DNA of 7,132 nucleotides. Source: an uncultured Lachnospiraceae bacterium. Lineage in GTDB: Bacteria > Bacillota > Clostridia > Lachnospirales > Lachnospiraceae. Each line of letters starts with the position of its first letter. Within the stretch, counting starts at the first letter, position 1. The notes under the pieces are model-generated. The model saw nothing but the letters and a program-made list of their open reading frames with translations, did not search any database and had not been told where the DNA came from. The translations under genes were made by a program, and so were the position numbers. The stretch is from assembly GCA_910577065.1 (NCBI GenBank), contig CAJTLD010000093.1, positions 901 through 8,032 of the forward strand, in the 5' to 3' direction. This document shows, one piece after another, positions 1 through 6,052 of this stretch.

Positions 1-119
1 AAATTCAAGACGAAGGGAGTCTGGACAACATGTTCCATAAGAATAGAATGAGAACTAAAATTTTAAATTGTGATATGAGTTATAAGGGCATCAACGGCAT
101 TTTAGATGATTTTAAATAG
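1..119 (+). CDS. 3' end of an unidentified gene (truncated by window edge)
   Basis: An open frame enters from the left edge (first full codon at position 3) and ends at TAG 117-119. It gives 38 residues, with a polar, basic end containing NRMRTKILN and finishing ILDDFK. No recognisable domain lies in this stub. Its stop is 14 nt before the ATG of the ATPase gene, which is on the same strand and has its ribosome binding site (AGGGAG, 118-123) overlapping this stop. The two are therefore very probably co-transcribed. From memory, ATPases of the DUF3696 type sometimes follow a DUF262 or nuclease-like gene, so this could be such a partner. The visible residues neither support nor exclude that. 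The start and most of the protein are outside the window. Confidence 0.6.
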   Translation, partial: IQDEGSLDNMFHKNRMRTKILNCDMSYKGINGILDDFK

Positions 120-133
120 GGAGTAAGTGATTC

Positions 134-1165
134 ATGATTAAAAAAATTCAGATAACAGGGTTTAAATGTTTTAATTACGCGGAATTGAGCTTAAAGAACT
201 TTACTTTATTGGCTGGGAAAAATTCCATGGGAAAAACAACGGTTCTGCAATCTATTTTTGCAATGCTTCAAAATGGTAAGAATCCGTTTCGTGGTGAGTA
301 TATGAATATAGGAAAGCCGGTCGAGCTGCAAAATGCAATGACGGGAAGCAGGGAAATAGAGATAAAAATGCAGTATGAGCGCTGCGGCATGGTAAAGGAA
401 TGGAAGAAAACTATATCCCAAAACCAAATGGCGGAATCTGGTGACGCAGATGATAAATTAAAAGTAATTTACTGTTCTGCAGACCGGATTGGAGTAGAGG
501 ATACGTATCAAAAATATTTGGGAGACATCATTTCCATAGGAAAAAATTGTGAATACGTATTTCATTACCTGAATATTCATGATGAGGATCCGCTGGATAT
601 GGAAAAAGATTTTATATATGATGCCGAATCAAAGCTGACGTTTGGCGGCCAGGTAGATTATTGGCTGAATCAAATTATGGGGTATCGGATCAAAGCCAGA
701 GAAATTGAAAAAGCGGAATTGATTCAGGTTTTGTATTCTAATGAAAGAATGGTATTTGAAATGCGGCCGCAAAATATCGGGACTGGCGTCACATATATTG
801 CGGAAATTGTGGTTGCTGCGTTGTCGTGCAATATTGGAGATTTGCTGATTATTGAAAATCCCGAAATACATCTGCATCCCTCTGGTCAGGCGCAGTTGGT
901 CAAGTTTTTGGCGTTTCTTGCGCAATACGGCGTACAGGTAATCGTAGAAACACATAGTGATCATATTTTTAATGGAATCCGAAAAAGTATTCGTTTAGAT
1001 GAAATAGAGAATGAAAATGTGAGTATTTATTTTTTTGCACAGAATGAAGACGGCTGCAGCGTTCCGGTCAATATACCAATCAACAGCGAAGGGAAAGCGC
1101 TTGTTTATGAGGACGGTTTGTTTGATCAGATAAACAAGGATTTAGATGTAATATTAGGGTGGTAA
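134..1165 (+). CDS. AAA family ATPase, DUF3696 type (SMC/ABC-like, OLD-like)
   Basis: A 343-residue cytoplasmic ATPase of the SMC/ABC-like class. The N-terminus (IQITGFKCF, then a strand ending LLAG) is typical of RecF/OLD-like ATPases. Walker A is GKNSMGKT at residues 28-35. A signature-like NIGTGV is at 214-219. Walker B is LLIIENPE, with catalytic-type acids E241 and E244, followed by IHLHP. The switch/H-loop is ETHSDH at 272-277. The C-terminal stretch (about 290-341, with GLFDQ at 328-332) matches the DUF3696 tail as I remember it. The middle (about 90-200) is a variable insertion. Length is normal for the family and nothing is missing. The start ATG is preceded by AGGGAG at 118-123. Related ATPases energise or gate nuclease and defence effectors. 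Here the likely partners are the genes on both sides, with only 1 nt to the next start. The ATPase call is secure; the biological role is inference. Confidence 0.93.
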   Translation: MIKKIQITGFKCFNYAELSLKNFTLLAGKNSMGKTTVLQSIFAMLQNGKNPFRGEYMNIGKPVELQNAMTGSREIEIKMQYERCGMVKEWKKTISQNQMAESGDADDKLKVIYCSADRIGVEDTYQKYLGDIISIGKNCEYVFHYLNIHDEDPLDMEKDFIYDAESKLTFGGQVDYWLNQIMGYRIKAREIEKAELIQVLYSNERMVFEMRPQNIGTGVTYIAEIVVAALSCNIGDLLIIENPEIHLHPSGQAQLVKFLAFLAQYGVQVIVETHSDHIFNGIRKSIRLDEIENENVSIYFFAQNEDGCSVPVNIPINSEGKALVYEDGLFDQINKDLDVILGW

Positions 1166-1166
1166 A

Positions 1167-2021
1167 ATGGAATTTCTATTAAACGAAAGATCACTGCACG
1201 GACAATTTGAAAGTACAGAAGATTTTTTAAAGTCATTGGTACCGGTTATGAAATGCATTGAGATTATTCGTCGTTCTTCTGATATCGGAATTTATAAAAT
1301 TCAAAATTTTCATGAATGCCAGATTACGGGTAAACTGAAGATATGTAATTTGAAATTAAACGGTGTATCGGATGAATTACTGCGTTTTAAGCTGAGTTTG
1401 GATCAGGAGGCGTATAAAGAACCTTATTGGGACAGGGAGTCCGTACATGACGTGTCTCAGGAATTTATTTGGAATGGAGAAGATGTCACGGCGACTTCAT
1501 TGGCTGAGGCGGCAGTTACGAAAAACGCACTGTTGTCTTTTGCATCGGATTCATTTTATGATTGCGTACTTTCTATATACAGAAGAGAAGAAAAATTTAA
1601 TGTGCCTTCCATACATACGCCTAAATATCTCTTGGAAAAATTCCATGATATTTTGAATGTGGATGAAAAATATATCTTGTTAATCCGATATGAAGGAACC
1701 AGAATTGATTGTAGTATGTTAGAGAGTGCATATGGAGTTTCTATTTTAGAAAAAGATGAATTTTCAGAACTTTTATCTACATTAGATAAATTTGTGAACC
1801 ATGAATCTTGGGAAAGTATCGGACGGGACGATGGGCTGGAGTTTAAAAAATACAGTCCTCCGTCTGCAAAACACAATTGGTTTAGCGGTATCAGGTATAA
1901 AAATAAAACTATTATGAAATTCCGGTTCAGCAAAGTATTAAGGGGCTTTGGATACCGGACAGGGGACCGGTTTAAACTGCTTCGGTTAGAAAGAGATCAT
2001 AAAATCAGCGATCACGGATAA
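1167..2021 (+). CDS. Unknown protein co-encoded with DUF3696-type ATPase
   Basis: A 284-residue protein whose family I do not recognise. It begins 1 nt after the ATPase stop, with its ribosome binding site (AGGGTGG, 1156-1162) inside the end of the ATPase gene, so the two are translationally linked and probably act together. No signal peptide or membrane segment is evident. The N-terminal two thirds are mixed alpha/beta and acidic, without a known catalytic motif. The C-terminal 50 residues are different: basic and aromatic, with KFRFS (251-255), RGFGYR (259-264), then F-x-LLRLERDHKIS from 269. This looks like a compact beta-rich module ending in a charged Arg/Glu/Asp/His cluster. It could bind nucleic acid or be a small effector domain, but that is inference. 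Codon use is AT-rich like the ATPase and unlike the ilv genes downstream. Confidence 0.85.
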   Translation: MEFLLNERSLHGQFESTEDFLKSLVPVMKCIEIIRRSSDIGIYKIQNFHECQITGKLKICNLKLNGVSDELLRFKLSLDQEAYKEPYWDRESVHDVSQEFIWNGEDVTATSLAEAAVTKNALLSFASDSFYDCVLSIYRREEKFNVPSIHTPKYLLEKFHDILNVDEKYILLIRYEGTRIDCSMLESAYGVSILEKDEFSELLSTLDKFVNHESWESIGRDDGLEFKKYSPPSAKHNWFSGIRYKNKTIMKFRFSKVLRGFGYRTGDRFKLLRLERDHKISDHG

Positions 2022-2025
2022 CCTA

Positions 2026-2053
2026 TTGACTTTTCAACGGTTTGTGCTAGAAT
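2026..2053 (+). promoter_or_regulatory. Extended -10 promoter for ilvN-ilvC
   Basis: The -35 is TTGACT (2026-2031, 5 of 6 to consensus). After a 16-nt spacer comes -10 TAGAAT (2048-2053), preceded by TG-C (2045-2047), which makes it an extended -10. Transcription should begin near 2060, leaving a leader of roughly 30 nt. That is too short for a T-box or a peptide attenuator. The -35 starts only 5 nt after the stop codon of the unknown gene. The ilvN ribosome binding site GGAAGG (2080-2085) lies in the loop of a weak GAAAA/TTTTC inverted repeat (2075-2090). Confidence 0.75.
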
Positions 2054-2092
2054 ACTTCTTAGTGTGAGTGTAAAGAAAAGGAAGGTTTTCTT

Positions 2093-2590
2093 ATGAGAAG
2101 ACAAGTTTTATCATTGCTCGTGGAGAACACGGCGGGCGTTACGAGCCATATCTCCGGTTTGTTCAGCAGAAGAGGCTACAATATCGACAGTTTTTCTTCC
2201 GGTGTGACCGCGGATCCGAGGTATACGAGAATTACCATTGTTGCAAGCGGGGACGAGCAGATTTTAGAGCAGATCGAAAAACAGCTGTCCAAATTGGAGG
2301 ATGTGCTGGATATCAAGAAGCTGGAACAGGGTTCTTCTGTGACACGGGAGTTGATTTTAGTAAAACTTCGTGCCAAGGACACAGACCGCCAGGCGATTTT
2401 AAACGTCACGGAAATTTTCCATGGCAAGGTGGTGGATGTTACGCATGACTCCATGGTCATTGAACTGACCGGGCATCAGGACAAGCTGGACGCTTTTTTG
2501 GATCTGCTGCAGGGATATGAGATACTGGAGTTGGCCAGGACAGGGATAACGGGCCTTACAAGAGGCTGTGCAGACGTTAAATTTTTATAA
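2093..2590 (+). CDS. ilvN: Acetolactate synthase, small (regulatory) subunit
   Basis: The regulatory subunit of acetohydroxyacid synthase, the first common step of valine, leucine and isoleucine synthesis. It activates the catalytic large subunit and mediates valine feedback inhibition. At 165 residues it has the normal length (E. coli IlvH is 163). An N-terminal ACT domain covers about residues 4-75, with VEN-x-x-G at 10-15 and GLFSRRGYNIDSF at 22-34. The C-terminal small-subunit domain covers about 84-158 and ends with the typical ARTGITGLTRG. N12, G15 and N30 match IlvH positions tied to valine binding, so feedback sensitivity is expected (inference). The start is supported by GGAAGG 7 nt upstream. 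The catalytic partner ilvB is not in this window, so it must be encoded elsewhere. ilvC follows 24 nt downstream in the same operon. The ilvH name would be equally acceptable. Confidence 0.96.
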   Translation: MRRQVLSLLVENTAGVTSHISGLFSRRGYNIDSFSSGVTADPRYTRITIVASGDEQILEQIEKQLSKLEDVLDIKKLEQGSSVTRELILVKLRAKDTDRQAILNVTEIFHGKVVDVTHDSMVIELTGHQDKLDAFLDLLQGYEILELARTGITGLTRGCADVKFL

Positions 2591-2614
2591 CTTATCATTG
2601 AGGAGGACAAGTAT

Positions 2615-3637
2615 ATGTCAGCAAAAATATTTTATCAGGAAGATTGTAATTTAGCATTATTGGAAGGAAAAACGATTGCCATTATCGGTTACGGCAGCCA
2701 GGGGCATGCCCATGCGCTGAATTTAAAGGAATCCGGATGCCATGTTATTATTGGATTGTATGAAGGCAGCAAATCCTGGGATAAAGCGGTGAAACAGGGA
2801 TTTGAAGTGTTTACGGCGGCGGAAGCGGCAAAGCAGGCGGATATCATTATGATTTTAATCAATGATGAGAAACAGGCGGATCTTTATAAGAATGATATTG
2901 AGCCGAACTTAAGCGAAGGCAATATGCTGATGTTCGCGCACGGCTTTAATATCCATTTCGGCTGCATCGTGCCTCCGGCAAACGTAGACGTTACCATGAT
3001 TGCGCCAAAGGGGCCGGGACATACGGTTCGTTCTGAGTATCAGGAAGGCAAAGGCGTTCCCTGCTTAATCGCAGTGGAGCAGGATGCGACCGGAAAAGCG
3101 CAGGATCTGGCGCTTGCTTATGCGCTTGGAATCGGCGGGGCAAGGGCAGGCGTCCTGGAAACAACCTTCCGTACGGAGACGGAAACGGATTTGTTCGGCG
3201 AGCAGGCAGTGCTTTGCGGCGGCGTATGCGCATTGATGCAGGCCGGGTTTGAAACGCTGGTGGAGGCCGGGTATGACGCCAGGAACGCATACTTTGAGTG
3301 TATCCATGAAATGAAGCTGATTGTCGATTTGATTTATCAGTCCGGCTTTGCGGGTATGCGTTATTCTATTTCCAATACGGCGGAATACGGCGATTATATT
3401 ACCGGGCCGAAGGTTATTACGGACGAGACCAAGAAAGCCATGAAGAAGATTCTGGCGGATATCCAGGACGGGTCTTTTGCCAAGGAGTTTCTTTTGGATA
3501 TGTCCCCGGCAGGGCGCCAGGTTCATTTTAAAGCAATGCGTAAGCTGGCGGCGGAACATCCGGCGGAAGAAATCGGGAAAGAGATCCGCAAGCTTTACAG
3601 CTGGAATAATGAAGAGGATAAGCTGATTAATAACTAA
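2615..3637 (+). CDS. ilvC: Ketol-acid reductoisomerase (class I)
   Basis: Catalyses the Mg-dependent alkyl migration and NAD(P)H reduction of acetolactate or acetohydroxybutyrate to the dihydroxy acid, the second common step of branched-chain amino acid synthesis. Its 340 residues are the class I (short) length. The Rossmann glycine motif is GYGSQGHAHALNL (25-37). FAHGFNIHFG (107-116) and APKGPGHTVR (130-139) are family signatures. Metal and substrate residues are visible: D192 and E196 in the TDLFGEQ motif, E229 and E233 in FECIHE, and S254 in RYSIS. The cofactor-selecting loop reads GLYEGSKSW (47-55), with Tyr and Glu where many NADPH enzymes have Arg and another residue, so the nucleotide preference is uncertain. 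GAGGAGG at 2600-2606 supports the start. It is the second gene of the ilvN operon, which ends in a strong terminator. Confidence 0.97.
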   Translation: MSAKIFYQEDCNLALLEGKTIAIIGYGSQGHAHALNLKESGCHVIIGLYEGSKSWDKAVKQGFEVFTAAEAAKQADIIMILINDEKQADLYKNDIEPNLSEGNMLMFAHGFNIHFGCIVPPANVDVTMIAPKGPGHTVRSEYQEGKGVPCLIAVEQDATGKAQDLALAYALGIGGARAGVLETTFRTETETDLFGEQAVLCGGVCALMQAGFETLVEAGYDARNAYFECIHEMKLIVDLIYQSGFAGMRYSISNTAEYGDYITGPKVITDETKKAMKKILADIQDGSFAKEFLLDMSPAGRQVHFKAMRKLAAEHPAEEIGKEIRKLYSWNNEEDKLINN

Positions 3638-3657
3638 GAATTTTGCGGAAGTATACA

Positions 3658-3709
3658 ATTCTGCCGCATCTGTCAGATTTGACGACAGATGCGGCAGAAT
3701 TTATTTTTT
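3658..3709 (+). terminator. Strong intrinsic terminator after ilvC
   Basis: A perfect 17-bp inverted repeat (3658-3674 with 3684-3700) has a GC-rich core CTGCCGC/GCGGCAG and a 9-nt loop. It is followed by a T-rich run TTATTTTTT (3701-3709). It begins 21 nt after the ilvC stop. The minus strand has no T-run after the stem, so it should act only on + strand transcripts. Confidence 0.95.
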
Positions 3710-3780
3710 CAAATATAATACAGTTCCGGATGCGTTATCAGATTTATAAGGAACCAAAAAGCGGGGAAATAAGAGAAAGA

Positions 3781-3809
3781 TTGACATGAATTTATCCGGT
3801 GGTTATAAT
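3781..3809 (+). promoter_or_regulatory. Perfect-consensus vegetative promoter for the SDR gene
   Basis: TTGACA (3781-3786) and TATAAT (3804-3809) are both 6 of 6 to the sigma-A/sigma-70 consensus and are separated by the ideal 17 nt. Initiation is expected near 3816, which gives a leader of about 90 nt before the SDR start at 3908. The 3710-3780 stretch before it holds no other clear element. The leader contains a short possible stem ATACGG/CCGTGT (3812-3817 with 3830-3835), a palindrome ACAATTGT (3837-3844) and a 23-codon ORF. Confidence 0.88.
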
Positions 3810-3817
3810 TGATACGG

Positions 3818-3889
3818 ATGAAAGTTATGCCGTGTTACAATTGTTTGGCTGCGATTGAAATGAGACAGATTGGTTATGATATAAAATAA
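3818..3889 (+). other. Possible 23-residue leader ORF in the SDR 5' leader
   Basis: An ATG at 3818 opens a 23-codon frame ending at TAA 3887-3889, 18 nt before the SDR ATG. The peptide contains PCYNC, a CxxC motif, and ends GYDIK. There is no ribosome binding site in front of it. With transcription starting near 3816 the ATG would sit almost at the mRNA 5' end, so it could only be translated as a nearly leaderless ORF. It may well be chance. It is listed because it lies fully inside the leader of a strongly promoted gene. Confidence 0.15.
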
Positions 3890-3907
3890 AAATAAGGAGG
3901 ATTTTAC

Positions 3908-4654
3908 ATGAGGTTAAAGGACAAGGTTGCGATTATCACCGGAGGCAGCCGTGGTATTGGGTTTGCTACCGCGGAACGGTTTTTGGAGGAAGGGGCTGTG
4001 GTAGTCCTTACTGCGAGCGCCCAGGCGAATGCGGATCGGGCGGTAAGTAAATTGCGGGAGAAATATCCGGATGCCAGGATGGACGGCATCAGCCCGGAGT
4101 TGGCAAATTTCGAATCGGTGCACGCCGCGTTTGGGGAAATTGCGGCCAAATACGGGCGAATCGATATTCTGGTCAATAACGCGGGTATTTCGGAAAGCAC
4201 GCCTTTTGCCGGGTATACGGAAGAAACGTTTGACAAGGTAATGGATTTGAATTTGAAAGGGGTGTTCCATGCCTCCCATGCTGCCTGTGAGCATATGGAA
4301 AAATGCGGCGGCGGCGTTATTCTGACGTCGTCTTCTGTGGTCAGTATCTGCGGGCAGCCAAGCGGGTTTGCGTATCCGTCTTCTAAGTTTGCGGTAAACG
4401 GCATGACGCTATCTCTGGCCCGTGAGTTAGGGCCGAAGGGGATCCGTGTGAACGCGGTTGCGCCGGGGATTACGGAAACGGATATGATGAAAGCCGTTCC
4501 GAAGGAAATCATCGATCCGATGATAAAACAGATTCCGCTGCGCCGTTTGGGAAAACCGGAGGATATTGCCAATGCGTTTGTATTTTTGGCTTCGGAAGAA
4601 GCTTCTTATATAACGGGCGTGGTGTTAAGCGTGGACGGGATGGCAAGGGTATAA
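3908..4654 (+). CDS. Short-chain dehydrogenase/reductase (FabG/BaiA-like)
   Basis: A classical SDR oxidoreductase of 248 residues, using NAD(P)(H) to interconvert a hydroxyl and a keto group. The nucleotide motif is TGGSRGIG (11-18). NNAG is at 90-93 and the structural Asn is N115. The catalytic triad is S143, Y156, K160 in YPSSK. PGITETDM is at 186-193, and the C-terminal LSVDGMAR is a typical SDR end. End to end it aligns without obvious gaps to BaiA, the bile-acid 3-alpha-hydroxysteroid dehydrogenase of gut Clostridia, as I recall that sequence. The residue corresponding to the NAD-selecting Glu of BaiA is S37 here, so NADP(H) use is possible. The substrate cannot be deduced: fatty-acid FabG, sugar or steroid substrates all remain open, and no bai or fab genes adjoin it. 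AAGGAGG at 3894-3900 sets the start. It appears monocistronic or leads into the epimerase, as no terminator follows. Confidence 0.92.
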   Translation: MRLKDKVAIITGGSRGIGFATAERFLEEGAVVVLTASAQANADRAVSKLREKYPDARMDGISPELANFESVHAAFGEIAAKYGRIDILVNNAGISESTPFAGYTEETFDKVMDLNLKGVFHASHAACEHMEKCGGGVILTSSSVVSICGQPSGFAYPSSKFAVNGMTLSLARELGPKGIRVNAVAPGITETDMMKAVPKEIIDPMIKQIPLRRLGKPEDIANAFVFLASEEASYITGVVLSVDGMARV

Positions 4655-4662
4655 AACGGGTA

Positions 4663-4690
4663 TTGCCCAACCGGGCAGATATGATACAAT
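4663..4690 (+). promoter_or_regulatory. Probable promoter for the epimerase-deacylase pair
   Basis: TTGCCC (4663-4668, 4 of 6) is followed after 16 nt by TACAAT (4685-4690, 5 of 6), with an extended TG-A (4682-4684) just before the -10. A small inverted repeat TGCCC-AACC-GGGCA (4664-4677) overlaps the -35. It could be an operator or a weak structure; without a T-run it is not a terminator. The element starts 9 nt after the SDR stop. Confidence 0.55.
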
Positions 4691-4725
4691 TAGGATATTA
4701 AAAATTACAGACAGGGGGAATTAAT

Positions 4726-5532
4726 ATGAATATGACAATCCAAAACGAGTTTGCATCCGTAACTTTTAAAACACAGGGGGCGGAGCTTTTATCCTGGAAA
4801 ATGGCAGACGGGAAGGAGTATCTTTGGCAGAGGGATCCCGCGTACTGGGCAAAGACCTCTCCGGTGCTGTTTCCGTATGTAGGGCCGGTGCCGGACACCG
4901 TTAACATTCATGGCACGGAATATAAACTGCCGCGGCATGGATTTGTAAAAGATGCGGAATTTGCGGTTGAAAAACAGGAGGATGCCTGCGTAACGTTAAA
5001 AACCGTTTCGGACGGCGCGACAATGTCTGTTTATCCGTATGCGTTTGAGTTTACTGTGACGTTCCGGTTAGACGGTTCTGCATTAGAGGCTGTATATGGA
5101 GTGGTAAACAAAGGTACGGACGAAATGCCGTTTCTGATTGGGGGGCATCCGGCGTTCTTTTGCCCGATGGAAGAGGGCGCGCAGTTTACCGATTATATGC
5201 TGCGCTTTGAGGATGAAGACATACCGGATCTGCATTTGAATTATCCGATGTTTGATAACGACGCTATTTTGTACGAAAACTTAAAGAACCGTACGGTACG
5301 GGTGATTCATCAGGAATCAAAGAAAGGAATCCGTTTTGATTTTCCGGATTATCAGTCGGTTGCATTCTGGACGCCAATTCAGAAAAACGCGCCGTTTATC
5401 TGCATTGAGCCATGGAATGCCGGGACGCTTGCACAGGTGCCAAATACCAATCTGCTGGAGAAAAAATATGTGCAGTTTTTGGGAGCGGGAGAAGCAAGGG
5501 ATTACAAGTTTTCGGTCAGGCCGTGTGAGTAA
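4726..5532 (+). CDS. Aldose 1-epimerase family protein (LacX-like)
   Basis: A 268-residue galactose-mutarotase-fold protein, expected to interconvert alpha and beta anomers of a sugar or sugar phosphate in the cytoplasm. Length and motifs fit the LacX/YeaD branch. These are LFPYVG (48-53), LPRHGF with H71, VVNKG with N128, GGHPAFF with the catalytic-type H141, and FICIEPW with the probable general base E228, followed by the usual C-terminal LLEKKYVQF strand. The position after LFPYVG is Pro54, where many relatives carry a polar or Arg residue, so substrate binding may differ (weak inference). The start is supported by AGGGGGA (4713-4719). A second Met two codons later is less well spaced. No sugar transporter or kinase is adjacent, so the physiological substrate is unknown. 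The stop TAA overlaps an ATG by one base, but the next gene probably starts 33 nt further on. Confidence 0.9.
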   Translation: MNMTIQNEFASVTFKTQGAELLSWKMADGKEYLWQRDPAYWAKTSPVLFPYVGPVPDTVNIHGTEYKLPRHGFVKDAEFAVEKQEDACVTLKTVSDGATMSVYPYAFEFTVTFRLDGSALEAVYGVVNKGTDEMPFLIGGHPAFFCPMEEGAQFTDYMLRFEDEDIPDLHLNYPMFDNDAILYENLKNRTVRVIHQESKKGIRFDFPDYQSVAFWTPIQKNAPFICIEPWNAGTLAQVPNTNLLEKKYVQFLGAGEARDYKFSVRPCE

Positions 5533-5551
5533 TGGCGCAGGCTGCCGTATC

Positions 5552-5557
5552 GGGAGG
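5552..5557 (+). promoter_or_regulatory. Ribosome binding site that decides the deacylase start
   Basis: GGGAGG at 5552-5557 lies 7 nt before ATG 5565. The longer in-frame start at 5532 has no comparable site and would add 11 residues that the family lacks. The start at 5565 is therefore preferred. Confidence 0.8.
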
Positions 5558-5564
5558 TTCGGAA

Positions 5565-6032
5565 ATGTCGATTGAAAATGTAAAAGCATATTTTAAGGGT
5601 TATGGGATAGACGAGAGGATTTTGGAGTTTGACGTATCGAGCGCTACGGTGGAGTTAGCGGCGGAGGCGCTGCACTGTGAGCCTAAGAGGATTGCAAAGA
5701 CGCTTTCTTTTCTGGTGGACGGCCATGCCGTACTGGTGGTGGCCGCCGGGGATGCAAAAATAGACAATCCGAAGTATAAGGCGCAGTTTGGGACAAAGGC
5801 AAAGATGCTTTCCCCGCAGCAGGTGGAAGAACTGGTCGGCCATGCGGTAGGCGGCGTCTGCCCGTTTGCGGTGCATGAGGACGCAGACGTGTATCTGGAT
5901 GTGTCTTTGAAACGGTTTGAAACGGTATTTCCTGCCTGTGGAAGTTCTAACAGCGCGATTGAATTTACCATCCCTGAGATGGAGCGGTATTCGGGATATC
6001 TTGGATGGGTGGACGTCTGTAAAGGATATTAA
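5565..6032 (+). CDS. YbaK/EbsC-type Cys-tRNA(Pro)/aminoacyl-tRNA deacylase
   Basis: A free-standing editing domain related to the insertion domain of bacterial prolyl-tRNA synthetase. Family members hydrolyse mischarged tRNAs such as Cys-tRNA(Pro) or Ala-tRNA(Pro) in the cytoplasm. With the preferred start it has 155 residues, the usual size. The N-terminus MSIENVKAYF and the block from EFDVSSATVELAAEAL to RIAKTLSF contain K45, equivalent to the essential Lys of YbaK. GDAKIDN-x-KYK (62-72) and the GGVCPF loop (96-101) complete the active-site region. It is the second gene after the epimerase, 32 nt downstream of its stop, and probably shares its transcript. The two functions have no obvious link. 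Which mischarged tRNA it edits cannot be told from the sequence. Confidence 0.92.
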   Translation: MSIENVKAYFKGYGIDERILEFDVSSATVELAAEALHCEPKRIAKTLSFLVDGHAVLVVAAGDAKIDNPKYKAQFGTKAKMLSPQQVEELVGHAVGGVCPFAVHEDADVYLDVSLKRFETVFPACGSSNSAIEFTIPEMERYSGYLGWVDVCKGY

Positions 6033-6052
6033 AGAGGAATGTATCATTTTAT

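Noticed and set aside
1556..1933. 125-codon minus-strand frame across the unknown gene
   Set aside because: It is a shadow of the longer + strand gene, which is tightly coupled to the ATPase. The short + strand frame at 1447-1656 is rejected for the same reason.
2022..2092. T-box, leader-peptide attenuator or CodY box upstream of ilvN
   Set aside because: The gap is 71 nt and a promoter sits inside it, leaving about 30 nt of leader. No T-box elements, run of Ile/Leu/Val codons or good CodY-like palindrome is visible.
3065..3658. 197-codon open frame on the minus strand over ilvC
   Set aside because: It is antisense to unmistakable ilvC sequence, with no promoter, no ribosome binding site that I could see, and no domain.
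3855..3885. Second promoter within the SDR leader (TTGAAA with TATGAT or TATAAA)
   Set aside because: The spacers would be 14 or 19 nt, far from ideal, and a perfect promoter lies just upstream.
3904..4572. 222-codon open frame on the minus strand
   Set aside because: It lies entirely antisense to the SDR gene, which has all catalytic motifs and a strong ribosome binding site. The protein has no recognisable domain, and GC-rich third positions of the sense gene explain its openness.
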